The notes: a model not told the origin generated them from the sequence alone. Numbered from the stretch's first letter, positions 8,650 through 18,989 are shown. The stretch is 64,000 nt of DNA from SIG673 sp045638685 (GCA_045638685.1 JAZUBT010000007.1:124001-188000), one strand, 5' to 3'. Program-made: numbers and translations.

Positions 8650-9477
8650 TTGAGTAAAAGTCATATATCAAAGTATCTTTCGGAAACGCAGCCCGATACG
8701 AAATCCTTTTTTTCCGTCTCTCACCGAGCACTTAACGGAAAAAGCGATCTGCACTGGCACAGTTATATAGAAATGGAGCTTGTTACAACCGGCGAGGGTA
8801 TGCAGCTGCTTAACGGAAAGCGCTTCCCTTTAGAAAGGGGTACGGTATCAATAATCCGTCTTACCGACTGCCATAGCATTACCCCAAAAAACAACCTGCG
8901 TCTCATTAATCTTTCATTCGATGAAGGGCTCCTTAGCGATGACGTCCTCTCCGCGCTCTCCTCTAACGGTAAGGAGTTTTGCGTTCAAATTAATCCAAAC
9001 GATTTTCACACCTTAGAGGGAATTTCGCTCCTCTGTCTTAATGAGACAGGAAAGGAAACGCCGAACAGAGAATACATAAAAACGCTCCTGAAAGCGCTCT
9101 TTATTAAGCTTTTTGATTCGGCCGACATAAGCTGCGAGCCGCAAACCGAAAAATCAAAGCAGACACCGCTTCGCCGTTCTCTCGAATATATCCATTCGCA
9201 TTTCAGAGAAAACCCTTCTCTTTCCGAGGTAGCGAGTATAGCGCGCTACAACCCGAGTCATTTCAGCGTTGTTTTTCGCCGAGAAATGGGGCAGACGTAT
9301 TCTAAATACCTTAACAACCTGAAGCTCTCCTACGCAAAAGAGCTACTCGGCTATACCGATTTAAAATTTGAGGAAATCTGCTTTGAATGCGGCTTTACGT
9401 CGTATGCCAACTTTTTAAAGATATTCAAGGAGAAAAACGGGGTTTCACCAAGCGAATTCAAAGAAAATTTAAAATAA
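8650..9477 (+). CDS. AraC-family transcription regulator
   Basis: 275 residues. Residues ~20-110 look like a cupin sensor (LHWHSYIEMELVTTGEG). Residues ~175-275 form the double helix-turn-helix: LSEVASIARYNPSHFSVVFRR, then LKFEEICFECGFTSYANFLK and FKEKNGVSPSEF, the AraC C-terminal signature. Start is TTG with GAGG upstream; no better start is near. The MATE exporter gene begins 45 bases downstream in the same direction, so this protein probably controls that exporter (inference). The ligand is not predictable; such cupin sensors often bind sugars. Confidence 0.9.
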   Translation: MSKSHISKYLSETQPDTKSFFSVSHRALNGKSDLHWHSYIEMELVTTGEGMQLLNGKRFPLERGTVSIIRLTDCHSITPKNNLRLINLSFDEGLLSDDVLSALSSNGKEFCVQINPNDFHTLEGISLLCLNETGKETPNREYIKTLLKALFIKLFDSADISCEPQTEKSKQTPLRRSLEYIHSHFRENPSLSEVASIARYNPSHFSVVFRREMGQTYSKYLNNLKLSYAKELLGYTDLKFEEICFECGFTSYANFLKIFKEKNGVSPSEFKENLK

Positions 9478-9522
9478 AGCAAGAATTTGCGTAAAATAAA
9501 AATCACATAGGAACAGTAAAAA

Positions 9523-10947
9523 ATGAACATAGGTAACATTAAAAAATATCTCGGCAGCAAACGGCTTTATAAGGAAATGATAAAAATTGCCGTACCGGTT
9601 TCTCTTCAGCAGCTTATAACGGTCGGAATTAACCTTATGGATACCGTAATGCTCAGCCAGATGGGAGACGCGCAGCTTTCTGCCTCCTCTCTTGCGGGAC
9701 AGTTCATAAATTTATTTATGATATGCTGTATGGGAATAGGAATGGGCGCATCTGTTCTTACCTCAAGATACTGGGGAATGAATGACGAGGACTCTCTTAA
9801 AAAAGCCATAACGATTATGCTTCGGTTCTGCCTCGTCTTTTCCACCGTATTTACCCTTGCGACGGTAATAGCTCCGTCTCTGATAATGCGTATATACACC
9901 GATGATGCGGTAATTATTAATTACGGAGTTCTCTATCTCCGTTGGCTTATCCCCACGTACTACTGTATCGGACTTTCCCTTACCTGCACCATAGTTTTAC
10001 GAACGGTTGGTCAGGTAAGAATCCCACTTGCCTGCTCTGTAATCGCTTTCTTTGTAAACGTATTTGCAAACTGGGTGTTCATCTTCGGAAATCTCGGCGC
10101 GCCCAGAATGGAGATTGCCGGAGCGGCTGTCGGTACTCTTATCGCACGTGTTTTTGAGCTGCTCTTTATCTGCGGATATTTCTTCTTTATCGACAAGAGG
10201 ATAAAATACCGTATAAAGCATATTTTAATGAAATCACGCGACCTTGTACGGGAATATTTCAGAATTAGCCTTCCGGTGCTTATAAGCGACTCGCTCCTTG
10301 CTCTCGGAATGAACGCCGTAGCTATGATTATGGGCAGAATAGGCCCCGCCTTTGTAGCGGCAAACGCTGTAACAACCGTCGTTCAGCAGCTCAGCTCCGT
10401 TTTAACGCAGGGCGTATCAAACGCAAGCGGAATAATAACGGGACACACAATGGGGCGCGGAGAGTACGAGCAGGCGCAGACCGAGGGTTACACCTTCCTG
10501 CTTATGGGACTTGCAATCGGACTTTTCGCCGCTGGGGTTATTGCGATTTTACGCGCGCCGATTATTAACTTCTACGATATTTCCGCCGAGGCTAAGGCAA
10601 TAGCCGAAGATCTTATGGACGCTATAATTATTATCGTAGTATTTCAGACCATGAGTTCAATTTTAACCAAGGGCGTCCTTCGCGCCGGCGGAGACACAAA
10701 GTTTTTGATGGTGGGGGACATTCTCTTTCTTTGGGTTGCATCAATACCCCTCGGCGCGCTTTCGGGTCTCGTCTTTCACTGGTCGGCATTCTGGATCTAC
10801 ATTATGATAAAGATTGAGCACATCATAAAATCCGTATGGTGTATCTTCCGTCTGCGCAGCGGTAAATGGTTAAAGAAAATTTACTCTGCCTCGGAAAGCG
10901 GCGCCGAAAAGCTAACGAAATTTAGCGCTACGGAGAAAAACGCGTAA
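9523..10947 (+). CDS. MATE-family multidrug/metabolite exporter
   Basis: 474 residues, about 12 membrane segments, with MATE signatures (IAVPVSLQQLITVGINLMDT at the N-terminus; SNASGIITGHTMGRGEYEQA opening the second half). MATE proteins export cationic drugs or metabolites by H+ or Na+ antiport across the cytoplasmic membrane. ATG start with AGGAAC upstream. It follows the AraC regulator closely, suggesting a regulator-transporter pair. Confidence 0.92.
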   Translation: MNIGNIKKYLGSKRLYKEMIKIAVPVSLQQLITVGINLMDTVMLSQMGDAQLSASSLAGQFINLFMICCMGIGMGASVLTSRYWGMNDEDSLKKAITIMLRFCLVFSTVFTLATVIAPSLIMRIYTDDAVIINYGVLYLRWLIPTYYCIGLSLTCTIVLRTVGQVRIPLACSVIAFFVNVFANWVFIFGNLGAPRMEIAGAAVGTLIARVFELLFICGYFFFIDKRIKYRIKHILMKSRDLVREYFRISLPVLISDSLLALGMNAVAMIMGRIGPAFVAANAVTTVVQQLSSVLTQGVSNASGIITGHTMGRGEYEQAQTEGYTFLLMGLAIGLFAAGVIAILRAPIINFYDISAEAKAIAEDLMDAIIIIVVFQTMSSILTKGVLRAGGDTKFLMVGDILFLWVASIPLGALSGLVFHWSAFWIYIMIKIEHIIKSVWCIFRLRSGKWLKKIYSASESGAEKLTKFSATEKNA

Positions 10948-11070
10948 ATTATATTAGCCTACTATCAGTTTTCTTTATTTAAAGTTTTGCTCCGTGTGGG
11001 GATTTGTTGTTTTTACAAGAAAAACCATTTATAAGCAGTTAAAAAATAAAAAGAAAATTTTAAAAAGCTC

Positions 11071-11099
11071 TTGACAAATCATTTTAATTGTGCTATACT
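11071..11099 (+). promoter_or_regulatory. Promoter of tRNA-Arg(ACG)
   Basis: TTGACA (11071-11076), 17 bases, TATACT (11094-11099), 19 bases before the tRNA. Confidence 0.85.
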
Positions 11100-11118
11100 A
11101 TACAAGTACTCAAAGTAC

Positions 11119-11195
<77 letters not shown>

Positions 11196-11218
11196 AACCC
11201 ATATCAAAACAAGCAAAA

Positions 11219-11261
11219 AGAGCAAGAGTGAAAGAAACGCCTTTTATTCTTGCTCTCTTTG
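11219..11261 (+). terminator. Terminator after tRNA-Arg(ACG)
   Basis: AGAGCAAGA (11219-11227) pairs with TCTTGCTCT (11248-11256), followed by a T-rich stretch. Confidence 0.75.
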
Positions 11262-11302
11262 TTTTAATACTCATCAATACAATTTTGTGAGAGGAAAAAG
11301 AT

Positions 11303-11929
11303 ATGAAAAAAATTTCACTCATCCTTCTTTTCTTGCTACTTATCACAAGCTGTCTTACCTTTACGGGCTGTCAAAACAAGGTGGATATAAGCGACCACAT
11401 CATTCACGGACGTACCCGAATCACCAAATCAGACACAACCAACGGCCGCGTTTGGCACGCAACCTACTATGTTAATTTGTCTAAATTTGACGTTAGTACT
11501 GCCGAAAAAATAGAAGTTGTAATCAACGGTAAAAAAATAATCGCATCTCCTTCTTCAAGCGACAACACCTTTGACGTTACGGTAACCGACCCTGACTACG
11601 AATGGACCGGACTAAGCGTTGATTCCTGCTACGCGCACGTTTCCAAGAGCGAGGCCTCGAAGACGCCTTCCAATGAAACAGTCGGCTCCTTTTTCCTGTA
11701 CGGTATCATTATGGTTGTTGTTTGTTCGGTAATCCATTTAATAGGCGTCGTGGTTAACAGCGCGTTTATTGCCGGCGCTCCGGGAGTAATAAGCTTGATA
11801 TTAACGGTTGGTACGTATATTTCATACGGTGTTGGCAGAGGAATTATTATGACGGTATTTTTAGCTATCTACATCTTTATCGACATAGAAATTAACAAGC
11901 ACTTCCTCGACTATGACGGAATCCTTTAA
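11303..11929 (+). CDS. Predicted lipoprotein with C-terminal membrane segments
   Basis: 208 residues of unknown family. The N-terminus is a lipoprotein signal with cleavage before Cys23 (lipobox TFTGC). Residues 24-125 look extracellular and beta-rich (TYYVNLSKFDVSTAEKIEVVINGKKI). Residues ~128-200 hold two or three hydrophobic segments, unusual for a lipoprotein. ATG start with GAGGAAAAA. It may be read from its own promoter, since a terminator separates it from the tRNA. No function is assigned. Confidence 0.75.
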   Translation: MKKISLILLFLLLITSCLTFTGCQNKVDISDHIIHGRTRITKSDTTNGRVWHATYYVNLSKFDVSTAEKIEVVINGKKIIASPSSSDNTFDVTVTDPDYEWTGLSVDSCYAHVSKSEASKTPSNETVGSFFLYGIIMVVVCSVIHLIGVVVNSAFIAGAPGVISLILTVGTYISYGVGRGIIMTVFLAIYIFIDIEINKHFLDYDGIL

Positions 11930-11970
11930 CAAATCAAAAAAAGCTTTTCTGTCTTGAAATAAAATTTATA

Positions 11971-11998
11971 AAAAGCGCCTCTTTCGAAGCGCTTTTTT
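11971..11998. terminator. Bidirectional terminator between convergent genes
   Basis: AAAAGCGC (11971-11978) pairs with GCGCTTTT (11989-11996), with T on both strands. It serves the lipoprotein gene (plus) and the mutS-mutL-tgt operon (minus). Confidence 0.85.
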
Positions 11999-12002
11999 CT
12001 AT

Positions 12003-12803
12003 TTATTCCGTTTTATTCCGTTTGAAAATCTTGCCTATTCCGTTTTTTACCGCAGAAAAGCCTTTTTTAATATAAATCGCGAGGTTATGCGCAGGGTTCT
12101 TTTTAAAATGCTTTTTCAGTAAAACCGAAATCAGCAGAACTACTGCAAAGAGCACAGCCGTTCCGAAAAGCATCATCAGGAAAAAGTAGCTTCCCGTTCC
12201 CTTAAAATCGGTATTAACGTTATTCTTTTCGGCGTACTCCGCGGCGTAAGGGTTATTTTTAACGTCAAGCAGAATGCTCTCACATTCCATAAATACGTCG
12301 TGCCCTATCGTTTTTACAGATGCCGGAACGGTAAGCTTGCCGAGCTTACGGCAGCCCTGAAAGCAAAAATCGTCAATAGCTTCAAGCGTTTCGGGAAGAA
12401 CCACTCCGTCAAGCACGAAGCAATCCCTGAAAGTGTCCATAGGAAGCTCTTTAAGTGTCGAAGGAAGCTTTACAGATATAAGGCTGCGGCAGTTTCGAAA
12501 CGCCGCCTCTCCTATAACGGTTACGCTGTCGGGAATTTCAATGCTGTAAAGCGAATAATTGTTCTGAAACGCCGAGGGGGCTATCTCCTTTACCGGAAGA
12601 CCGCCTATCTCTGCCTCAATTTTAATTGAAGGAAACTGCTCAGTTGTACCCGTTACTATTACGTAGGTTCCGTCGTCGCTTATGCGGTATTCAATTCCGC
12701 TGTCAGCCGACGCGGCATTTACCGAAAGGACACAGGCGCTTAAAACGGTAAGCATTATAATAATGACGGCGAGAAAACGAATTTTTTTCATATATTTACC
12801 CAA
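12003..12803 (-). CDS. Small BspA-type leucine-rich-repeat membrane protein
   Basis: About 266 residues: a signal peptide (residues 5-30), five LRR_5/BspA repeats of the form IAPSAFQNNYSLYSIEIPDS, one membrane segment (about residues 205-228) and a basic cytoplasmic tail (GIGKIFKRNKTE). So the LRRs face outside on a membrane anchor. The start may be TTG 12803 (GGAG 14 bases upstream, inside the tgt end) or ATG 12791; the signal peptide fits either. It begins 2 bases after the tgt stop, so it is probably translated from the miaB-mutS-mutL-tgt transcript. Function unknown. Confidence 0.8.
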   Translation of the reverse strand: MGKYMKKIRFLAVIIIMLTVLSACVLSVNAASADSGIEYRISDDGTYVIVTGTTEQFPSIKIEAEIGGLPVKEIAPSAFQNNYSLYSIEIPDSVTVIGEAAFRNCRSLISVKLPSTLKELPMDTFRDCFVLDGVVLPETLEAIDDFCFQGCRKLGKLTVPASVKTIGHDVFMECESILLDVKNNPYAAEYAEKNNVNTDFKGTGSYFFLMMLFGTAVLFAVVLLISVLLKKHFKKNPAHNLAIYIKKGFSAVKNGIGKIFKRNKTE

Positions 12804-12805
12804 AA

Positions 12806-13960
12806 TTAAATTTTTTCTCCAAGCTTATCTATCCATTTATGGAAAAACTCCTCAAAGGCACCGTTATCAAGGGCTTCTCTGATTTTTTCCATCAGCGTAT
12901 TGTAGAAATAAAGGTTATGTATAACGCAAAGTCTCATTCCAAGCATTTCTCTTGCCTTGAAAAGGTGGCGTATATACGCTCTGCTGTACGTCTTACACGT
13001 AGGACAGTCGCAGTTTTCGTCAATCGGTCTTTCGTCATCAAGGAATTTTTCATTTGAAAGGTTGATTTTACCCTCCCACGTGAAAAGGTTACCGTGGCGC
13101 GCATTACGGCTGGGCATTACGCAGTCGAAAAAGTCAACTCCGCGTCTTACCGCTTCAAGAATGTTCTGAGGAGTTCCGACTCCCATAAGATAACGCGGCT
13201 TCTCTACCGGCATGTACGGCTCTACCTGCTCTATAACGTGATACATTATATCGGCGCTTTCGCCTACCGCAAGTCCGCCTATTGCGTATCCGTCAAGGTC
13301 AAGCGCGGCTATCTTTTTCATGTTTTCTATACGCAGATCGTCATAGGTGCTTCCCTGATTTATTCCGAAAAGAAGCTGATGCTTATTTATAGTATCGGGG
13401 AGCGAGTTAAGTCTCTCCATCTCCGCCTTGCAACGGACGAGCCAGCGAACCGTTCTGTCTGACGAGCGTTTTGCGTAGTTATATTCGCAGGGATTTTCTA
13501 TGCACTCGTCAAACGCCATAGCAATAGTAGAACCGAGGTTTGACTGTATCTGCATACTCTCCTCGGGGCCCATAAAAATTCTCGCGCCGTCCATGTGCGA
13601 CTGGAAATATACCCCCTCCTCCTCTATCCTACGCAGCTTTGCAAGGGAGAACACCTGAAATCCGCCGCTGTCGGTGAGTATCGGCCCCTCGTAGCGTGCA
13701 AATTTGTGAAGTCCCCCAAGCTTTTTGATAAGCTTATCTCCGGGTCGTATATGAAGGTGGTAGGTGTTGGAAAGCTCTACCTGACATTTACAGTCCTTAA
13801 GATCGGGGAGCGCGACGCCGCCCTTTATCGCAGCGCTGGTTCCTACGTTCATAAACACGGGCGTCTGTATAGTGCCGTGGACGGTTTCCATTACTCCGCG
13901 TCTTGCCTTTCCCTCCGTTTTAAGCACGGTAAAGGGAAGCTTTTTTATTTCTGCTGACAT
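12806..13960 (-). CDS. tgt: tRNA-guanine transglycosylase
   Basis: 384 residues, normal length. It exchanges guanine-34 of GUN-anticodon tRNAs for preQ1, a step in queuosine synthesis. Motifs: DSGGFQVFSL, IAMAFDECIENP, nucleophilic Asp in FFDCVMPSRNARHG, and a zinc site CDCPTCKTYSRAYIRHLF with a downstream His. ATG start with AAAGGATTTG. No preQ1 synthesis genes are in the window. Two bases separate it from the downstream LRR gene. Confidence 0.96.
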   Translation of the reverse strand: MSAEIKKLPFTVLKTEGKARRGVMETVHGTIQTPVFMNVGTSAAIKGGVALPDLKDCKCQVELSNTYHLHIRPGDKLIKKLGGLHKFARYEGPILTDSGGFQVFSLAKLRRIEEEGVYFQSHMDGARIFMGPEESMQIQSNLGSTIAMAFDECIENPCEYNYAKRSSDRTVRWLVRCKAEMERLNSLPDTINKHQLLFGINQGSTYDDLRIENMKKIAALDLDGYAIGGLAVGESADIMYHVIEQVEPYMPVEKPRYLMGVGTPQNILEAVRRGVDFFDCVMPSRNARHGNLFTWEGKINLSNEKFLDDERPIDENCDCPTCKTYSRAYIRHLFKAREMLGMRLCVIHNLYFYNTLMEKIREALDNGAFEEFFHKWIDKLGEKI

Positions 13961-14113
13961 TTTACAAATCCTTTTATACTTTCGTTTTTCATTTTTTCGT
14001 TTTAGCTCCGCAGCGTAATACTGCTGATTTTTACAGTATCCCTTGGGTTGCCTCGCACTTTCGGATAGGCTGTAACGAGACGGATTACAGCTTCAACTTA
14101 ACCCCAAACTCGT

Positions 14114-16330
14114 CTATTTTCTTTTAAACCAATGCTCAATCTCGCCCTTTGAAAGCTCGAATGCAACCGGTCTTCCATGTGGACAAAAACGCACCGCGGG
14201 GTTACTTAGAACCTGCTTACACACCCAATCGGTATGCGCCGCGTCGTATATCCTTCCCGCCTTTATCGCTGCCTTACAGGACGCCTGATAGAGCGCCTGC
14301 TCGTAAAACTCCTGCCTTGCGGTTTCAAGGCTTCCGGTTCCCGAGGCTATCTTACCTACAACGCCTACAAGGAACTCCTCGGCTTCATTTGCCGAAAGTC
14401 CGGACGGAATAGCGCTTACCGTTATTCCACCGCTATCCTTTACAGAAAAATCAAATCCCGTAGCACTAATTTCATCTTTATAATTTAGCGCGGCATCCGT
14501 TTCCTCGGGTGAGAGCATTACCTCAAGCGGTATCATTAAAATCTGACTGTCTCCCCCGTCCGATATATTTCTTTTCATATCCTCGAACAGTATTCTTTCG
14601 TGAGCGGCGTGCTTATCTATCATAAGCAGCTTTCCCTCGGTCTCAACGATAATATAGGAATTAAACGCCTCTCCGAGTATCTTATATTCGGGAATTTCGA
14701 TACCCTCTGCCGCTACCGCCGAATCTCTGCTGATATTACTTACCGAATATTCCGGCGCTTTTCCCTGTGCTTCTCCACCGTTATTCGATACACCCGTAGC
14801 GTTATTTGCCGCGCCGCTCTCATTACTCTCCGTTACGGCAGAGGTGGGCGTTGCCGCAGCTTCCGTTACGGCATGGGTATTATTTACGTAGTTTTCCGAA
14901 TCGCCCGTTTTTTCGTTTTTCAAATACGGTGATTCTACCGTTTTCTTCTCTTCTCTCTGCGGATTTACCGGTTCCGCAGCTTCTCTCTGTGTACCTATCG
15001 GTATCTCTTTAATAAGCTTTTCAAGCCCTCCGAGAAGTCCTGCCCTTTCGGTAATTGGCGGCTCGCTTATCTCGGAGTTAATCTCACTGTCAAGGGAAAA
15101 AGGAAGCGAAGCTCTCGCGTCCTCCTTCTGCGTAGAGATGGCGGGACGGGTATCGTCCGTATGCCTTGAATAAAGGTGCATATCGGACACCGCCTGCATT
15201 CTCTTTTCAACCGACTCATACGGCTTATAGGTGCTGCCGCCTTGTCTTTCTCCGTTATCTCTGAGCGGAACAAATCCGTTTACAAGGCGCGACTGACGTT
15301 TTGCTTCCTCCTTCGTTTTAAGGTTAAAGGCAGGGAGCGCAAGATTTTTTTCAAGGCTTGAACGGACTGCGGAGTAAACCGCGTCGAAAACCGCCTGCTC
15401 GTTTGAAAATTTAACCTCAAGCTTTGTCGGGTGAACGTTAACGTCAACGAGCGCGGGGTGTATGGTTATTCTTATAACGCAGACGGGGAATTTTTCCGAC
15501 GGAATATAAGAATTAAACGCTTGCTCAAGCGCCGCCATAGCGGTACGGCTTTTTACGTATCTGCCGTTAATAAAGAAATTCTGATAGTTTCTGTTAGCTC
15601 TTATGTTTTCGGGTGTTCCGACAAATCCCTCTACCTCTATTCCACCGGTCATACCGTGTACCGATACGAGGTTTTTGGCAAAATCCCGTCCGAGAACTGC
15701 GTATATGCAGCTTTGGAGATTACCGTCTCCCGCCGTACTGAATTTTATCACTCCGTCAGAGATAAATTTTATTGCAAGATCGGGACGCGAGAGTGCTATT
15801 TTTTCAACAACCGCTAAAACGGCAAGCGCTTCGGACGAATCCTTTTTCAGAAATTTACGTCTTGCGGGAACGTTGGCAAAAAGCTCCTCTACTATAACAG
15901 TAGTACCGTCGCGGCAGCCCGCTTCGATTATTTCATCTATTTCACCGCCTACGCTGGTCAGCTGCGTGCCCATAAGAGAGGCGCGCTGCTTTGTAAATAT
16001 TTTAAGCGTGGATACCGAGCCGATAGCCGCAAGCGCCTCACCGCGAAAGCCGAGCGTGAGTATTCCGTCAAGGTCGCTTTCGCTTTGAATTTTGCTCGTT
16101 GCGTGTCTTTTTATACATACCGGAACGTCCTCTCGGCTCATTCCGCAGCCGTTGTCGGAAACACGCATAAAGGTTATTCCGCCGTGCTTTATTTCTACCG
16201 TTACCTCAGTGGATCCTGCGTCTATGGCATTCTCCATAAGCTCCTTTATGACCGATGCCGGACGGTCAACAACCTCGCCCGCCGCAATCAGGTTTGCGAC
16301 CTGTGGCGAAAGAACGTTTATAATTCCCAC
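14114..16330 (-). CDS. mutL: DNA mismatch repair protein MutL
   Basis: 738 residues. The GHKL ATPase N-terminus (LIAAGEVVDRPASVIKELMENAIDAG, VSDNGCGM, GFRGEALA, TTVIVEELFANVPARRKFL) is complete. The C-terminal region has DKHAAHERILFE, SCKAAIKAGR and CPHGRP, the metal-binding endonuclease motifs of nicking MutL proteins, so this is the endonuclease type found in bacteria without MutH. Start is a GTG with AGAAAGGAAAA upstream. A Ser/Asn/Glu-rich linker (~residues 340-560) joins the halves. It follows mutS. Confidence 0.95.
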   Translation of the reverse strand: MGIINVLSPQVANLIAAGEVVDRPASVIKELMENAIDAGSTEVTVEIKHGGITFMRVSDNGCGMSREDVPVCIKRHATSKIQSESDLDGILTLGFRGEALAAIGSVSTLKIFTKQRASLMGTQLTSVGGEIDEIIEAGCRDGTTVIVEELFANVPARRKFLKKDSSEALAVLAVVEKIALSRPDLAIKFISDGVIKFSTAGDGNLQSCIYAVLGRDFAKNLVSVHGMTGGIEVEGFVGTPENIRANRNYQNFFINGRYVKSRTAMAALEQAFNSYIPSEKFPVCVIRITIHPALVDVNVHPTKLEVKFSNEQAVFDAVYSAVRSSLEKNLALPAFNLKTKEEAKRQSRLVNGFVPLRDNGERQGGSTYKPYESVEKRMQAVSDMHLYSRHTDDTRPAISTQKEDARASLPFSLDSEINSEISEPPITERAGLLGGLEKLIKEIPIGTQREAAEPVNPQREEKKTVESPYLKNEKTGDSENYVNNTHAVTEAAATPTSAVTESNESGAANNATGVSNNGGEAQGKAPEYSVSNISRDSAVAAEGIEIPEYKILGEAFNSYIIVETEGKLLMIDKHAAHERILFEDMKRNISDGGDSQILMIPLEVMLSPEETDAALNYKDEISATGFDFSVKDSGGITVSAIPSGLSANEAEEFLVGVVGKIASGTGSLETARQEFYEQALYQASCKAAIKAGRIYDAAHTDWVCKQVLSNPAVRFCPHGRPVAFELSKGEIEHWFKRK

Positions 16331-16406
16331 TTTTTGCGTTTTTCCTTTCTATTATTTTTAATGTAATGATAATACTCTGTTACAGTTTTAGCACTCTGAA
16401 ATTCCG

Positions 16407-18989
16407 TTAAAGCATCTTTTTAAGCTCAAAGATAAAGTTAAGCGCCTCTATCGGGGTAAGTGTATTTATATCCACTTCTCTTACCGTGTCTGCGATCTTG
16501 GTGTTAATCATATCCTCAAACGAAACGTTTGCCGAGGAAACGGCGACGGCGCCTTCCTCTTTTCTCGGAGACGGCACCTCGCTTTCGATTTTCAGAAGAA
16601 TATCCTTTGCCTTTTTTATTATCTCCGTAGGGATACCCGCGAGCTTTGCTACCTCTATTCCGTAGCTGTCGTCCGCGCCACCTCTTATAATTTTACGAAG
16701 GAAAATAATGTCGTCGCCCTTTTTCTTTGCGGCAATATTGTAATTTACCACTCCGTCTATCTCGTTTTCAAGCGCTGTAAGCTCGTGATAGTGTGTTGCG
16801 AAAAGGGTTTTCGCTCCGATTTTCTTGCTCGCTGTATATTCCGCTACCGCTCTCGCTATACTCATTCCGTCAAAGGTGCTGGTTCCGCGTCCTATTTCGT
16901 CGTATATTATGAGCGAGCGCTTTGTCGCGTTTTTAAGAATGTATGCAACCTCATTCATTTCAAGCATAAAGGTTGACTGTCCCGAAGCAAGGTCGTCCGA
17001 GGCTCCTACTCTGGTGAAAAGCTTATCAACGATACCTATTCTCGCCTCGGCGGCGGGAACAAACGCTCCCATCTGGGCCATTAGCGTTATTATCGCTACC
17101 TGCCTCATATACGTCGATTTACCCGCCATGTTGGGACCTGTTATAAGCATAAGTCTGTTATGCACGGTATCAAGCTCGGTATCGTTGGGAACGAAATAGC
17201 TGTCTCGTACAAACTGCTCAACAACGGGATGACGTCCGTCCTTTATAATAATTTTATCGTCGCAGGTAACCTCGGGACGGACAAAATTATTTCTGCTCGC
17301 TACCTCTCCGAGACTTAGATAAACGTCAAGCAGAGAGAGAAGCGTGGCATTATTCTGCAAAGGAGCCGCAAAGGACGCCACCTTGTCTCTGAGATTACAG
17401 AAAATCTCGTATTCAAGAGCGGAAATCTTTTCCGATGCTCCGAGAATTGCCGATTCAAGCTCCTTAAGCTTCGGCGTAATATATCTTTCAGCGCCCGAAA
17501 GCGTCTGTTTTCTTATATAATAATCGGGAAGCTCACCCTTGTTGGCGTTCGTTACCTCAATATAATATCCAAAGACACGGTTATAGCCGTATTTAAGCTT
17601 TGATATTCCGGTAACACGTCTTTCTTCCTCTATAAGCTCGTCAAGGTATTCACGGCTATTGATAAGAAGTCCGCGCAGTCTGTCAAGCTCCTCGCTGACG
17701 CCCGCGGCTATCATCTCACCCTCTCTCACCGTAAGTGGCGGCTGGTCAACAATCGTCGCGGAAATTTCGTCTATAAGCTCGGTAAGAGGATTAAGGCTGT
17801 CTCTTATATTTTTAAGCTCGTCGCACTGCACCTCTGCCATAAGCTCTATTATCGGCGCTACGACGGAAACGGTATCCGCTATCGCCTTTAAATCTCTGGC
17901 GTTTGCGCTTCCATATACTATCTTGGTCATAAGCCGTTCTATATCAAGAACGGAACGCATGGTCTGCATAAGCTCCTCGCGGAGCATATATCCGTCCTTA
18001 AACTCACCAACCGCATCCTGACGTCCGTTTATATGAACAGTGTTTACAAGCGGAAGCTCAATCCATTTACGGAGAAGCCTTGCTCCCATTGACGTAACCG
18101 TGTGGTCGAGCACCCAGAGAAGCGAACCGCGCTTTTCCTTTGTTCTCATTGTTTCGGTAAGCTCAAGGTTTCTTCTGGTATTCGGATCTATTTCAAGGAA
18201 CTGACCGTCGGTAAAGAGACTTAGGTTTTTGATATACGAAATCTCGGTTTTCTGAGTATCGGCTATATAACGAAGCAGCGCGCCGACAGAAAGCACCGCC
18301 GTCGGGTTTTCAAAAATCTTCTCGTTTACCGTTTTACCGAACTGTCTTTTAACGGTGAGCGTTGCATCTCCAAGGCTAAACTCTGAGTATATTTCTCCAT
18401 TTATAACGCTTTTCAGTCTCTCTCTGAAATAGGTGCGCAGCACGGGGTAGTCGTCAAGAGAAACGTTTATAAGCAGCTCTCGCGGACGGTATGCCTCGGC
18501 CACCGTTATAATTCTTTCCGAAAGGTTACCACCCTTTAAGACCGTGCTGTACATCTCACCCGTAGATGCGTCGGCAAAGGAAATACACCCCTCTCCGTTC
18601 TGAATATAAACGGAGGACAGGTAGTTATTCTGTCTGTCGTCAAGCATCGTGTTATCGGTAACCGTTCCGGGGGTTACTATACGGACTATCTCTCTTTTGA
18701 CAAGCCCCTTAGCTTCCTTAGGATCCCCGATCTGCTCGCAGATTACCACCTTGTATCCCTTAGATACAAGTCTCGATATGTAGGTATCCGCCGCGTGATA
18801 CGGAACTCCGCACATAGGCGCGCGCTCTGCTTCTCCGCAGTCGCGTCCCGTTAAGGTAAGCTCAAGTATTTTTGAAGCACGAATCGCGTCGTCGAAGAAC
18901 ATTTCGTAAAAGTCTCCGAGCCTATAAAACAAAAACGCGTCGGGATACTGCTTCTTTACTTCAAGATACTGAAGCATCATTGGTGTCAT
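16407..18989 (-). CDS. mutS: DNA mismatch repair protein MutS
   Basis: 860 residues, normal length for MutS1. Mismatch-binding Phe-x-Glu is in GDFYEMFF near the N-terminus. The ATPase has Walker A TGPNMAGKSTYMRQ, Walker B LIIYDEIGRGTS and the signature FATHYHELT. It recognises mispairs and recruits MutL. The gene follows miaB and precedes mutL in one direction, a common Clostridial operon. Confidence 0.97.
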   Translation of the reverse strand: MTPMMLQYLEVKKQYPDAFLFYRLGDFYEMFFDDAIRASKILELTLTGRDCGEAERAPMCGVPYHAADTYISRLVSKGYKVVICEQIGDPKEAKGLVKREIVRIVTPGTVTDNTMLDDRQNNYLSSVYIQNGEGCISFADASTGEMYSTVLKGGNLSERIITVAEAYRPRELLINVSLDDYPVLRTYFRERLKSVINGEIYSEFSLGDATLTVKRQFGKTVNEKIFENPTAVLSVGALLRYIADTQKTEISYIKNLSLFTDGQFLEIDPNTRRNLELTETMRTKEKRGSLLWVLDHTVTSMGARLLRKWIELPLVNTVHINGRQDAVGEFKDGYMLREELMQTMRSVLDIERLMTKIVYGSANARDLKAIADTVSVVAPIIELMAEVQCDELKNIRDSLNPLTELIDEISATIVDQPPLTVREGEMIAAGVSEELDRLRGLLINSREYLDELIEEERRVTGISKLKYGYNRVFGYYIEVTNANKGELPDYYIRKQTLSGAERYITPKLKELESAILGASEKISALEYEIFCNLRDKVASFAAPLQNNATLLSLLDVYLSLGEVASRNNFVRPEVTCDDKIIIKDGRHPVVEQFVRDSYFVPNDTELDTVHNRLMLITGPNMAGKSTYMRQVAIITLMAQMGAFVPAAEARIGIVDKLFTRVGASDDLASGQSTFMLEMNEVAYILKNATKRSLIIYDEIGRGTSTFDGMSIARAVAEYTASKKIGAKTLFATHYHELTALENEIDGVVNYNIAAKKKGDDIIFLRKIIRGGADDSYGIEVAKLAGIPTEIIKKAKDILLKIESEVPSPRKEEGAVAVSSANVSFEDMINTKIADTVREVDINTLTPIEALNFIFELKKML

